From positions 310,001 through 374,000 of the forward strand of contig JAYQSQ010000009.1 in the NCBI GenBank assembly GCA_038146985.1: a stretch of 64,000 bases of DNA. Direction: 5' to 3'. How positions within the stretch are numbered: position 1 is the first letter of the stretch; each line of letters opens with the position of its first letter. The notes beneath the pieces were generated by a model, which was given only the letters and a program-made list of their open reading frames with translations, was not told the origin of the DNA and did no database searches. Position numbers and translations under genes: made by a program. Below, piece by piece: positions 47,511 to 55,587 of this stretch. Source of the stretch: JADHLJ01 sp038146985. GTDB lineage: Bacteria; Pseudomonadota; Alphaproteobacteria; Thalassobaculales; Thalassobaculaceae.

Positions 47511-48169
47511 GCGGCACTTTGGTCATCGTTCCGGTTCTGGCGGCCTCGAAAAGTACCGACGCGATCCTGAAGCCATTGCGCGGACCGTCGAGCCTGGAGC
47601 GGACTCTCGCCGCCGCGATCGAAGACCTGCCGGACGCGCGGATCGTGGTGACCACCGACAGCGAGGCGGTCGCCGCCCAGGCCCGTGCCGTGGGCTCCAG
47701 AGTGACCCTGATGAAGCGGACCGCCGAGTCCTATACCGGCGCGCTGATCGACGTGCTGGATGCCTATCCGGCGGATCACGTGGCCGTTGTTGAGGCGACC
47801 CATCCGTTCCGGCCGAGAGGCCTGATCCGGCGCACGGTCGAAAACCTGATCGAGCGGGACCACCTCGACAGCGTGGTCTGCACCCGTCAGTTTCGCGCCA
47901 ATCTCTGGCGTCTGGAGGCGGGAAATTCGATCACGGCGCTCGGACCCGGCGGCGAGCGCCGGGATGCGACCTATTTCCAGGAGATGGTCGGACTGGCCCT
48001 GGCCACGCGGCCGGCGCTGATCCGCAGCGGCCGCCGCCTCGGTGATGCGGTGGGTTTCGAGGTCGTGGACCAGTTCTGGGCGCTGGTCGACATCGGAGAT
48101 GACGTAACCCACGCGGTTGCCGAACTGGTCGCCGACCGGCTGACCGAATTGAGGGACAGGATCCAATGA
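47507..48169 (+). CDS. Degenerate CMP-sugar synthetase-like protein
   Basis: A 220-residue nucleotidyltransferase-fold protein similar in layout to acylneuraminate cytidylyltransferases: VVTTDSEAVAAQARAVGS, then YPADHVAVVEATHPFRPRGLI and a C-terminal domain ending VDIGDD. The canonical nucleotide-binding ARGGSK-x2-P-x-KN block is replaced by VPVLAASKSTDAILKPL, so catalytic competence is doubtful. It is ATGA-coupled to the genes on both sides and precedes a canonical relative, so it may be a partner subunit or have a changed specificity. Confidence 0.7.
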   Translation: MSGTLVIVPVLAASKSTDAILKPLRGPSSLERTLAAAIEDLPDARIVVTTDSEAVAAQARAVGSRVTLMKRTAESYTGALIDVLDAYPADHVAVVEATHPFRPRGLIRRTVENLIERDHLDSVVCTRQFRANLWRLEAGNSITALGPGGERRDATYFQEMVGLALATRPALIRSGRRLGDAVGFEVVDQFWALVDIGDDVTHAVAELVADRLTELRDRIQ

Positions 48170-48879
48170 ACGCTTCCGCAAAACGTACCATCGCGCTGAT
48201 ACCGGCACGGGGCGGCTCCAAGGGATTGCCGGGCAAGAACGTGCGTCCGATCGGTGGCAAGCCCCTGATCGCGCATTCGGTCGAGCACGCGATCCAATCA
48301 GGAGTCTGCGACCGGGTCCTGGTGACAACGGACAGTCCTGAAATCAAGGCCGCGGCGGAAGCGGCGGGTGCTTGGTGCCCGTTCCTGCGCGAGGGCGGCC
48401 TCGCCGAGGACCTGACGCCGACCGAACCGGTGCTTACCGACGCCCTGGCGAAGGCCGAGGCGATCGACGGTGCCTTCGACATCGTGGTTTTTCTTCAGCC
48501 GACCGACATCTTCCGTAAACCCGAATGGATTACCCGGGCCGTCAATATGATGAAGGCCGACGAAACCCTTGAGAGCGTCTTCGTCGCCAACAAGACCCAC
48601 AAGAACTTCTGGTACCGGGCCGAGGACGGCGAGTGGAAACGGGTATTTGACTGGATGGCGATCTACGGGCCTCGGCAGACCCGCACGCCGTTGTTCCGTG
48701 AGGATACCGGGCTGGCCAGCGCGATCCGCTCGTCTTTGATCCGCGAAGGACGGCGCACCGGCTACAAGGTCGACATCATCGAAATCGACGATACCGCCTC
48801 CGGGATCGACATTCATAATGCCTTCGATTTCCATCTCGCGGAAACGGCGCTCGACTATTTCGAACGTAATGGCGAATAG
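48166..48879 (+). CDS. Acylneuraminate (CMP-sugar) cytidylyltransferase family protein
   Basis: A 237-residue enzyme that should activate a 2-keto-3-deoxy acid with CTP. The binding loop IPARGGSKGLPGKN (residues 12-25) is complete, followed by VLVTTDSPEIKAAAEAAGA, the FLQPTDIFR segment and the C-terminal IDIHNAFDF with the metal-binding Asp. It resembles NeuA/NeuA-like synthetases for sialic, legionaminic or pseudaminic acids. No NeuB, NeuC or Pse/Leg genes are in the window, so the ulosonic acid must come from the unusual synthase nearby or from elsewhere. Confidence 0.9.
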   Translation: MNASAKRTIALIPARGGSKGLPGKNVRPIGGKPLIAHSVEHAIQSGVCDRVLVTTDSPEIKAAAEAAGAWCPFLREGGLAEDLTPTEPVLTDALAKAEAIDGAFDIVVFLQPTDIFRKPEWITRAVNMMKADETLESVFVANKTHKNFWYRAEDGEWKRVFDWMAIYGPRQTRTPLFREDTGLASAIRSSLIREGRRTGYKVDIIEIDDTASGIDIHNAFDFHLAETALDYFERNGE

Positions 48880-50047
48880 GCCGACGCGGGACCTTCTGGA
48901 GGAAGCCAAACGCGCCGCCGGGGAACGCGACTGGCCGTTGGCCGCGCGGCTGTTCAAGGATCTGGCGAGCGCCGAGCCGGACATTCCGGCCAACTGGCAC
49001 AATCTGGCGCTTGCCGAAATGAAAGCCGGCCTTGCCGTGCCCATGGGTCCGCTTCGCCGCGCGGTTCTGCTGCGCCCCTGCGAGCCGAATTATCTGAACA
49101 ATCTTCTGGTGTCTGCCGGCGGGGAGGCCAGGCAAAAGCTGCTGGAGCGCCTGCTAGTGTTGGATCCGGCCCATGTGCGGGCGCTCGTGGATCTCGCGTT
49201 CCTGCGCCGGCGGGCTGGACGCAACAGTGACTCGGGACGCCTCGCCCGCATGGCGCACCTCGTGGAGCCGGGGATGCCGGATGGTCTTGCCCGCACTGTC
49301 CAGGCGCTGATCTCGGCGGGCGATGCGGGCCGGGCCAGGGCCGTCTATCACCGCTATCTGCTGCTTGATCCCGAGGACCGGCTCGGCCTCGGCCGGGATC
49401 TCGCTCGCGCCGGCCTGCTGGAGACGGATCAGGCGATGTCGCCGAGCTTCGTGGCCGGCGTTTTCGATGGCTATGCCGCGACCTTCGATACCCATCTAAC
49501 CGACACGCTGCGCTATGTCGGGCATGAGGTTCTCGCCCGCATGCTGAGGGATCTCGGCGTGGGGAAGGCCGCCCGCGCAGTCGATCTCGGCTGCGGAAGC
49601 GGGTTATCCGGGCTGGAACTGCGGCGGTACGCGGCCCATCTCACCGGCGTCGACCTGTCCGAGAGAATGCTGGAGCGGGCCCGGGCTCGCGGCATCTACG
49701 ATGCGTTGCACCGCGCCGAAATCGTTGCATGGCTGGAAGCCGACAGCGCCGTCTACGACATTGCCGTGGCGGCGGATGTGACATCGTATCTGGGGGATCT
49801 CGGGCCGTTTTTCCTGTCCATCTCTCCGAGGCTGTCGCCCGGCGGTGTTTTGGCGATGACGGTCCATGAGCAGGAAGCGGACGGTTTCGGCCTCGTTATG
49901 GGCGAGACCTACAGCCATTCACAAAGCCACGTCGCGGCCGCCGCCGGGGCGGCGGGCCTTCGGATCAGGGCCACAGAACGTGGCGCGATGCGCGAGGAGA
50001 ACAAGAAGCCGCTTCCGACGCTGTTTTTGGTGCTCGAGAAAACCTGA
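48869..50047 (+). CDS. TPR-containing SAM-dependent methyltransferase
   Basis: A 392-residue protein with helical TPR-like repeats in the first 190 residues (ANWHNLALAEMKAGLAVPM is one) and a class I methyltransferase domain. The SAM motif is AVDLGCGSGLSGLELRRYA near residue 240, followed by GVDLSERMLERARARG and VAADVTSYLGDLGPFF. It could methylate the sugar or the glycoprotein made by this locus. The ATG at 48869 overlaps the cytidylyltransferase stop by 11 bases. Confidence 0.82.
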   Translation: MANRPTRDLLEEAKRAAGERDWPLAARLFKDLASAEPDIPANWHNLALAEMKAGLAVPMGPLRRAVLLRPCEPNYLNNLLVSAGGEARQKLLERLLVLDPAHVRALVDLAFLRRRAGRNSDSGRLARMAHLVEPGMPDGLARTVQALISAGDAGRARAVYHRYLLLDPEDRLGLGRDLARAGLLETDQAMSPSFVAGVFDGYAATFDTHLTDTLRYVGHEVLARMLRDLGVGKAARAVDLGCGSGLSGLELRRYAAHLTGVDLSERMLERARARGIYDALHRAEIVAWLEADSAVYDIAVAADVTSYLGDLGPFFLSISPRLSPGGVLAMTVHEQEADGFGLVMGETYSHSQSHVAAAAGAAGLRIRATERGAMREENKKPLPTLFLVLEKT

Positions 50048-50108
50048 TCGCCATTTGACGCGCGGGCCCGGCCTTGCGACAACCGGATATTGCCGACGGA
50101 GGATGCCG

Positions 50109-50744
50109 ATGGAGCTTAAATTCGACTCGCGCACCGATATGGTGAATGCCTTCGCGACCCCGTTCTTTCTGTTCCGGATCGATGAAGCCGAGCGTCTGAA
50201 CGATGCCCTGAAGGCCCTGATCCTGGCCAAGGAGCGGGAGACTCCGGGGGTGCGGCGCAGTAATATCGGCGGCTGGCATTCCGAGGACGACCTGTTCTCC
50301 TGGAAAGACCGCGCGATCGATGCCCTGCGCCAGGCGGCGCTGGGCGCGATCCAGACCGTGGTCCCGCTCATGATCGGGACAAGCTGCGATTTCGAGGTGC
50401 GCCTCGCCGGCTGGGCCAACGTGTCCCGCACCGGCGCTTACAACAAGCGCCACACCCACCCTGACAGCCAAGTTTCGGCGGTATACTACGTCGAGGCGGG
50501 CTCACCGCCGAGCGAGGAGATGCCCGAGAGCGGCACCTTCGAGTTCATCGATCCGAGAACACATGCCGAAATGTCGGCCTTGCCCGGGGAGCCTGTGGGC
50601 CGGCCGGTGACGGTCCAGCCGGTCAATGGCCGGATGATCCTGTTTCCAAGCTGGCTCTATCACCAGGTGAACCCGTATCACGGCGAGGGTGAGCGGATTT
50701 CGATCTCGTTTAACGCGCATATCTCGAACCTAAAGCATACCTGA
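50109..50744 (+). CDS. Putative 2-oxoglutarate/Fe(II) oxygenase-like protein (TIGR02466-like)
   Basis: A 211-residue protein with a cupin-like double-stranded beta-helix pattern: NKRHTHPDSQVSAVYYV (possible iron ligands His115/His117 and Asp119), FPSWLYHQVNPYHGEG (His185) and RISISFN (Arg196, a typical 2-oxoglutarate contact). The pattern fits the TIGR02466 family of putative oxygenases; substrates are not known. The ATG at 50109 has GGAGG 7 bases upstream. It lies 61 bases after the methyltransferase and may hydroxylate the sugar or the acceptor protein (inference). Confidence 0.7.
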   Translation: MELKFDSRTDMVNAFATPFFLFRIDEAERLNDALKALILAKERETPGVRRSNIGGWHSEDDLFSWKDRAIDALRQAALGAIQTVVPLMIGTSCDFEVRLAGWANVSRTGAYNKRHTHPDSQVSAVYYVEAGSPPSEEMPESGTFEFIDPRTHAEMSALPGEPVGRPVTVQPVNGRMILFPSWLYHQVNPYHGEGERISISFNAHISNLKHT

Positions 50745-50790
50745 ACGCTGCGGCGGTATGGAAACTGGAGCCAAGGAAGGGAGCCGAGTG

Positions 50791-51948
50791 ATGATCGCGA
50801 ACCAGCGCGGGTTGTTTCAGATTCCCGAAGAGATCGCTTATCTCAACTGCGCCTATCTTTCGCCGCTGATGCACGCGGTGCTTGAAGCGGGGCGTTGGGG
50901 GTTGGAGCGCAAGGCGCGTCCCTGGGAGGTGGGCGGCGATGACTTCTGGCTGGAGCCGAACCGCGCCCGGGCGCTGTTCGCGGGATTGATCAGCGCCGAT
51001 CCGGAGGGTGTCGCGATCGTTCCCTCGGCAAGCTACGGCATGGCGACGGCGGCGCTCAACCTGCCTTTGGAACGTGGACAGACGGTCGTTCTGCTGGAAG
51101 AGCAGTTCCCGTCCAACGTCGTGCATTGGGAGGACCTGGCGGCGGAGAAGTCGGCTGAGGTTGTGACCGTTCCGCGGCCGGCCGACAGCGACTGGACCCC
51201 CGCCGTGCTGGAGGCGATCGATGGGCGAACAGGCATCGTGGCTCTGCCGAATTGTCACTGGACCGATGGAACGCTGGTCGATCTCGTCGCCGTCGGCGCG
51301 CGCTGTCGCGAGGTTGGCGCGGCTTTGGCGTTGGACATCACCCAGAGCATCGGCGCCATGGCCTTCGACACCGGGGCCGTCCAGCCGGACTTCCTGGTAG
51401 CGGCCGGCTACAAATGGCTGATGGCCCCCTATTCGATCGGCTTCCTCTGGGTTGCGCCCCGGTACCGGCAGGGCAAATCCCTTGAGCTCGGTTTCATCGC
51501 CCGCGCCACGCATCCGCGCTTTGAGGCGATGATGGGCCGGGGTATGCCGTTCGCGGTGGGCGGCCACCGCTTCGATGTTGGTGAATCGGGCAATTTCGCC
51601 TTGGTTCCGGCCGCTTGCGCGGCGATGGAGCAGCTCACCTCCTGGGGGCCGGCGGCGATCCAGGAGACGCTGGCCGCCTATACCGCGCCGATCGCCGCCT
51701 GGGCACGCGAGCACGGCCTCAGGGTCGCCGAGGATCGTTTCAGGGCCGGCCATTTCGTCGGCATCCGTTTTCCTGGAGGCCTGCCGGACCGCGCGGTCGA
51801 GCGGCTGGAGGCGCGCAACGTCTTCGTCAGCAAGCGAGGCGACTCCTTGCGCATCACCCCGCACCTTTACAATACCGAGGCCGACCGCAACCGGTTGCTG
51901 GACGGGCTCGCGCATCTGCTGGAACCGTCGGCGCGGGAGGTGGCATGA
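50791..51948 (+). CDS. Class V aminotransferase-family PLP enzyme
   Basis: A 385-residue PLP-dependent enzyme of the class V group (cysteine desulfurase/serine aminotransferase fold). The PLP Schiff-base lysine is Lys208 in VAAGYKWLMAPYSIGFLW, with ALDITQSIG upstream (cofactor Asp) and ALPNCHWTDGTLVDL earlier. There is no cysteine loop typical of desulfurases, so amine transfer or lyase activity on a small metabolite is more likely. The start at 50791 follows AAGGAAGGGAG. Its stop overlaps the next gene (ATGA). Confidence 0.85.
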   Translation: MIANQRGLFQIPEEIAYLNCAYLSPLMHAVLEAGRWGLERKARPWEVGGDDFWLEPNRARALFAGLISADPEGVAIVPSASYGMATAALNLPLERGQTVVLLEEQFPSNVVHWEDLAAEKSAEVVTVPRPADSDWTPAVLEAIDGRTGIVALPNCHWTDGTLVDLVAVGARCREVGAALALDITQSIGAMAFDTGAVQPDFLVAAGYKWLMAPYSIGFLWVAPRYRQGKSLELGFIARATHPRFEAMMGRGMPFAVGGHRFDVGESGNFALVPAACAAMEQLTSWGPAAIQETLAAYTAPIAAWAREHGLRVAEDRFRAGHFVGIRFPGGLPDRAVERLEARNVFVSKRGDSLRITPHLYNTEADRNRLLDGLAHLLEPSAREVA

Positions 51949-52703
51949 ACAGCAGTACCCAACGCCGCTTCCTGATCACCGGTGCCGCCAGCGGCATCGG
52001 CGCGGCCTTTTGCCGCCGCGTGGCCGGCCCTGGTGTCTCGATCCTGGTTCACACCCGCCGAAACCGCGACGGCGCCGAAAAGGTGGCTGGTGAGATCCGC
52101 GCCGCGGGCGGGCATGCCGTCGTCGAGCTGGCGGATCTTTCCCCGGCCGGCGCCGGGCGCGCTCTGGCCGCACGCGCGATCGAGGCCTTAGGTGGGCTCG
52201 ACGTTTTGATCGCGAATGCCGGCTACGCCCTGCGCAAGCCGGCTTTCGAAGCGGGTGACGAGGCCTTCGAGGCAGCCCATGGGGCGATTTCTCGGAGCTT
52301 TTTTGAAATGGCGACGGAGGCGGTGCCGTCACTGCGCCAGTCGTCGGCGGGCCGTATCATCGCGGTCAGCGCCTTCGGCCCGCATGTCTGGCGTACCCAG
52401 GTTCCGGCCTTTTCCGTGACGTCGGCCGCCAAGGCGTCCATGGAGACCATGGCGAAATCCCTGGCCCTCGATCTTGCGCCCGAGGGGATCACGGTGAACG
52501 TGGTCGCCCCCGGCTTCATCGAGAAGGACCCCGGCGCCCACTATGCGGTGCCGCCTTCCGCTACCGAGGAACTCAACCGCCAGATCCCCATGGGCCGAAA
52601 GGGCACCCAGGAAGAGGTCGCGGCGGTGATCGACTTCATCTCCTCGCCAGCCGCTTCCTATGTCACCGGCCAGGTGATCCACGTGAATGGTGGGTTGGTT
52701 TAA
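51945..52703 (+). CDS. SDR-family protein lacking the catalytic tyrosine
   Basis: A 252-residue short-chain dehydrogenase fold with the cofactor loop TGAASGIGAAF, IANAGYA and Ser142 in VSAFG, but the YxxxK position reads T159-S-A-A-K163, so the catalytic Tyr is absent. The C-terminus is normal (VTGQVIHVNGGLV). It may bind NAD(P) without standard reductase chemistry. It is translationally coupled to the aminotransferase gene and closes the plus-strand locus. It is convergent with the APC permease, 41 bases apart. Confidence 0.85.
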   Translation: MNSSTQRRFLITGAASGIGAAFCRRVAGPGVSILVHTRRNRDGAEKVAGEIRAAGGHAVVELADLSPAGAGRALAARAIEALGGLDVLIANAGYALRKPAFEAGDEAFEAAHGAISRSFFEMATEAVPSLRQSSAGRIIAVSAFGPHVWRTQVPAFSVTSAAKASMETMAKSLALDLAPEGITVNVVAPGFIEKDPGAHYAVPPSATEELNRQIPMGRKGTQEEVAAVIDFISSPAASYVTGQVIHVNGGLV

Positions 52704-52744
52704 CCAAAACTGATTGTTCCCGACCTTCGTCCGGGATGCGCATA

Positions 52745-53938
52745 TCAGAGAAATTCGGCGACCAGGAGGGCGATGCAGGTAATTGCGCCGGCCGACGGGA
52801 TCAGCAGCCTCGAATAGGCGCCTTCGCGGGACAGAACCAGCCACAAGGCCACGTTCACAAGAAGGAAGATCGTCAGCACGATCCTGGATGTCCACGCGGC
52901 CAGACCTTCCAGCGGGAAGGCAACCGCCAGTATCAAGACGGTGCCGGTTGTCAGCAACGTCGCCAGGACCGGCGTTCGGGTCAACGGGTGCACCCGGGCG
53001 AACGCCGCCGGCAGAACACCGAGGCGTCCGAGCCCGTAAAGCACCCGTGAAGCCATGACGATCTGGATGATGACGCCGTTCAGCGTCGCGACGATGGCGA
53101 TCAGGGTGATGACCGCGGCGGACGCACCGCTGACTCTTTCGAAGATCAAACTCATCGGCGCTTGGGAGACCGAAAGTTCCGCCACCGGAACCGACAGGAC
53201 CGCCACCGCCGAGACCATGAAATAAAGGACCGTCGCCACGCCGAGCGTCAGAAAGATCGCCAGGGGCAGATTCTGCTCCGGCCTTTCGACCTCCTCGGCG
53301 AGATTGACGATATCCTCAAAGCCGATGAACGCGAAGAACGCCAGGAGCGCGGCTCCCGATGCCGCCGACCAGGCCTGCGCGTCGTCAAGCGGGGGGAAGA
53401 CATCCGGCAATTCCTTGACCATGCCGGGATCGTTCCAAAGACCGACGGCGACCACGGCGACAAGCGCGCCGGCTTCGATGATGGTGAAAACGCCGGCGAA
53501 GAGGATCGATTCCGAGATCCCCCAGACGGCGATCCCGCCGAGTATGAGGATCGCCAGAACGATCAGAATTTCCGAGGGAACGTCGAGAACCTCCCTCAGA
53601 TATCCGATGCTTCCGACCGTGATCGCCGCGGCCGATATGACACCCACCGAGACGACAAGCAGGCCGACGATGGTCGACAGAACCTCCGAGCGGAAACCTT
53701 CCTTCACATAGGCGGCCTCGTCCGCGCTGACCGGTAGACGGCGCGACCATTGGGAGAACGAGCAGGCACTGAAAAATACGGCGATCGCCGCGAGGATGAA
53801 GGCGGCGGGAGCATGGACGCCCGCCTTCGCGGTTGTTACCCCGAGCAAAACATAGATCCCGGCGCCAATCGTCACGCCGAGCCCGTAGAGCACCAGCAGG
53901 GGCAGGGAGATCGACCGTTTCAGTTCCGGTTGAGTCAT
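52745..53938 (-). CDS. APC-family amino acid permease
   Basis: A 397-residue polytopic protein with about 11-12 hydrophobic segments. The first contains VTIGAGIYVLLGV, the GxG-type substrate loop of APC carriers, and FFAFIGFEDIVNLAEEVERPEQNLP matches the conserved consensus after helix 6. It probably imports an amino acid or amine; specificity is unknown. It is slightly shorter than most family members, mainly at the C-terminus. Convergent with the SDR gene; the next upstream gene (GFA) is 16 bases away on the same strand. Confidence 0.88.
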   Translation of the reverse strand: MTQPELKRSISLPLLVLYGLGVTIGAGIYVLLGVTTAKAGVHAPAAFILAAIAVFFSACSFSQWSRRLPVSADEAAYVKEGFRSEVLSTIVGLLVVSVGVISAAAITVGSIGYLREVLDVPSEILIVLAILILGGIAVWGISESILFAGVFTIIEAGALVAVVAVGLWNDPGMVKELPDVFPPLDDAQAWSAASGAALLAFFAFIGFEDIVNLAEEVERPEQNLPLAIFLTLGVATVLYFMVSAVAVLSVPVAELSVSQAPMSLIFERVSGASAAVITLIAIVATLNGVIIQIVMASRVLYGLGRLGVLPAAFARVHPLTRTPVLATLLTTGTVLILAVAFPLEGLAAWTSRIVLTIFLLVNVALWLVLSREGAYSRLLIPSAGAITCIALLVAEFL

Positions 53939-53954
53939 GCGATGCCCCCTCGGG

Positions 53955-54356
53955 TCATCCCCCGGTGGTCTTCGCGTGCCGCGTCAGCCCGTCGGAGATA
54001 TGCAGCCACGGCAGCTGCTCCGAGGTGAAAACGTGGAAGCTCGGTTTGTAGGCCGTCGGATCGTCCAGGGTCGCGGCGTAGAGGTGGATTTCATCGCCGA
54101 AACGGTCGGCGGCATAGGACATCGGCGTCCCGCAGGTCGGACAGAATTGGCGCCGGACCCCGGGCGAGGACTCGTACAAAGCCGGCGGCTTGCCGGTCCA
54201 ATTGAAGGCGGCGTTGGGCACGCCGAGGAAGCTGGTCATCGGCGAGGCGGTCTGGCGCCGGCAGCTCTCGCAATGGCAGTGGCCGGCCCAATTCACCGGC
54301 CCGGTGAAGGAATAGGTGACCGCGCCGCAGAGGCATCGTCCGGTGGTTGGGCGCAT
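53955..54356 (-). CDS. GFA-family zinc-binding protein (CENP-V/GFA domain)
   Basis: A 133-residue protein with the glutathione-dependent formaldehyde-activating (GFA) domain. Zinc ligands are in RCLCGAV, HCHCESCRR and FCPTCGTPM. The family is often annotated as formaldehyde-activating, but the role of most members is uncertain. The start at 54356 (MRPTTGRCLCG) is chosen from the domain boundary, although the frame extends upstream into the neighbouring enzyme gene. It is close to an APC permease and an old yellow enzyme gene. Confidence 0.88.
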   Translation of the reverse strand: MRPTTGRCLCGAVTYSFTGPVNWAGHCHCESCRRQTASPMTSFLGVPNAAFNWTGKPPALYESSPGVRRQFCPTCGTPMSYAADRFGDEIHLYAATLDDPTAYKPSFHVFTSEQLPWLHISDGLTRHAKTTGG

Positions 54357-54372
54357 GCGGACCTCCAATGAG

Positions 54373-55542
54373 TTATCCGGCCTTGCTCGGCACCAGGATA
54401 TGCGGGGCGCTCCCGGGCACCCATCCGGCGGGCGCGCCTCTGTTCTCGTGGTCCGGGAAAGCTTCCGGCCATAGCAGCGGATTGGCGCGCCGGTACTGGT
54501 CCGGATAGGCCGCCTCGCCGCCAAGCTCGAACGCGGCGCGCCAGGTCCAACGGGGCTCGTAAAGCATGCCCCTGGCCAGTGCCACCATGTCGCATTGGCC
54601 CTCACGGATCACCTGTTCGGCAAGGCTCGGGTCGCGGATCATGCCGACGGCCATGGTCGGCACGCCAGTCGCCTTCTTGATCGCCGCTGCGAAAGGAACC
54701 TGATAGCCGGGGCCCACGGTGGGACGTTTCGAACTGTTGCCGCCGCCGGAAATGTCGAAGAAGTCGCAGCCGTGATCCTTCAGAGCCTTGGCGAAGATGA
54801 TGGCGTCTTCCAGGACCAGACCGGCATCGTCCCAGTCGGAACCGTTAAAACGGATGCCCATCGGCTTGTCCGCCGGCCAGACGGCGCGGCAGGCGTCGAA
54901 CACCTCCAACGGGAAGCGCATGCGGTTCTCGATGGATCCGCCATACTCGTCGGTCCGCCGATTGGCGATCGGCGAGAGGAACTCGCTCAGCAGATAGCCG
55001 TGGGCGCCGTGCAGTTCGATGGCATCGAAGCCGACTCGCTCGCTGCGTTCCACCGCCTGGACGAAGGCGGCGATCACCTCGTCCATCAACGCCCGGTCCA
55101 TCTCGCGTGGACGGTGCCAGTCGTTGCCGAACGGGATCGCCGACGGAGCGATGGTCTCCCAGGCGCCCTCTTCCGGGGTCAGGGACGCGCCGCCCGCCTG
55201 CGGCGGCTGTGCCGACGCCTTGCGTCCGGCGTGTCCGAGCTGAATGCCGATCGGCGTGTTGCCGTATTTCTTGGCCGCCTGGATCACCCGGGTCATCGCC
55301 GCCTCGGTGGCGTCGTCGTAGAGCCCGGTGCAGCCATGGGTAATCCGGCCGCGCGGCTCCACCCCGGTCGCCTCGATGATCAGCATACCGGAGCCGGACT
55401 GCGCGAGCTGGCCTAGATGGATGAGGTGCCAGTCGGTCGCCTGGCCCTCCTCGGCGCTGTACTGGCACATCGGCGCGATGATGACCCGGTTCGGCAAGGT
55501 AAGGCCGCGAAGCGTGATGGGGGTGAAAACCGAAGAACTCAT
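54373..55542 (-). CDS. Old yellow enzyme-family NADH:flavin oxidoreductase (YqjM-like)
   Basis: A 389-residue FMN barrel enzyme that reduces activated alkenes. It opens ITLRGLTLPNRVIIAPMCQYSAEEG, where the Cys is typical of the YqjM subgroup. The substrate-binding His pair sits in ELHGAHGYLLSEFLSP, and the FMN phosphate site is GMIRDPSLAEQVIREGQCDMVALARGML. Natural substrate is unknown. The gene is followed by GFA and preceded by a quinone oxidoreductase on the same strand, which suggests an electrophile-detoxifying group (inference). Confidence 0.93.
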   Translation of the reverse strand: MSSSVFTPITLRGLTLPNRVIIAPMCQYSAEEGQATDWHLIHLGQLAQSGSGMLIIEATGVEPRGRITHGCTGLYDDATEAAMTRVIQAAKKYGNTPIGIQLGHAGRKASAQPPQAGGASLTPEEGAWETIAPSAIPFGNDWHRPREMDRALMDEVIAAFVQAVERSERVGFDAIELHGAHGYLLSEFLSPIANRRTDEYGGSIENRMRFPLEVFDACRAVWPADKPMGIRFNGSDWDDAGLVLEDAIIFAKALKDHGCDFFDISGGGNSSKRPTVGPGYQVPFAAAIKKATGVPTMAVGMIRDPSLAEQVIREGQCDMVALARGMLYEPRWTWRAAFELGGEAAYPDQYRRANPLLWPEAFPDHENRGAPAGWVPGSAPHILVPSKAG

Positions 55543-55587
55543 GAGGCTTACTCTCTAGGTTGATGCGTGTGGATTGCCGGCGGATGA

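Noticed and set aside
52704..52744. Rho-independent terminator between the SDR and APC genes
   Set aside because: The short tcccg/cggga stem has a nine-base loop and no U-run; it looks more like a fragment of the palindromic repeat arm.
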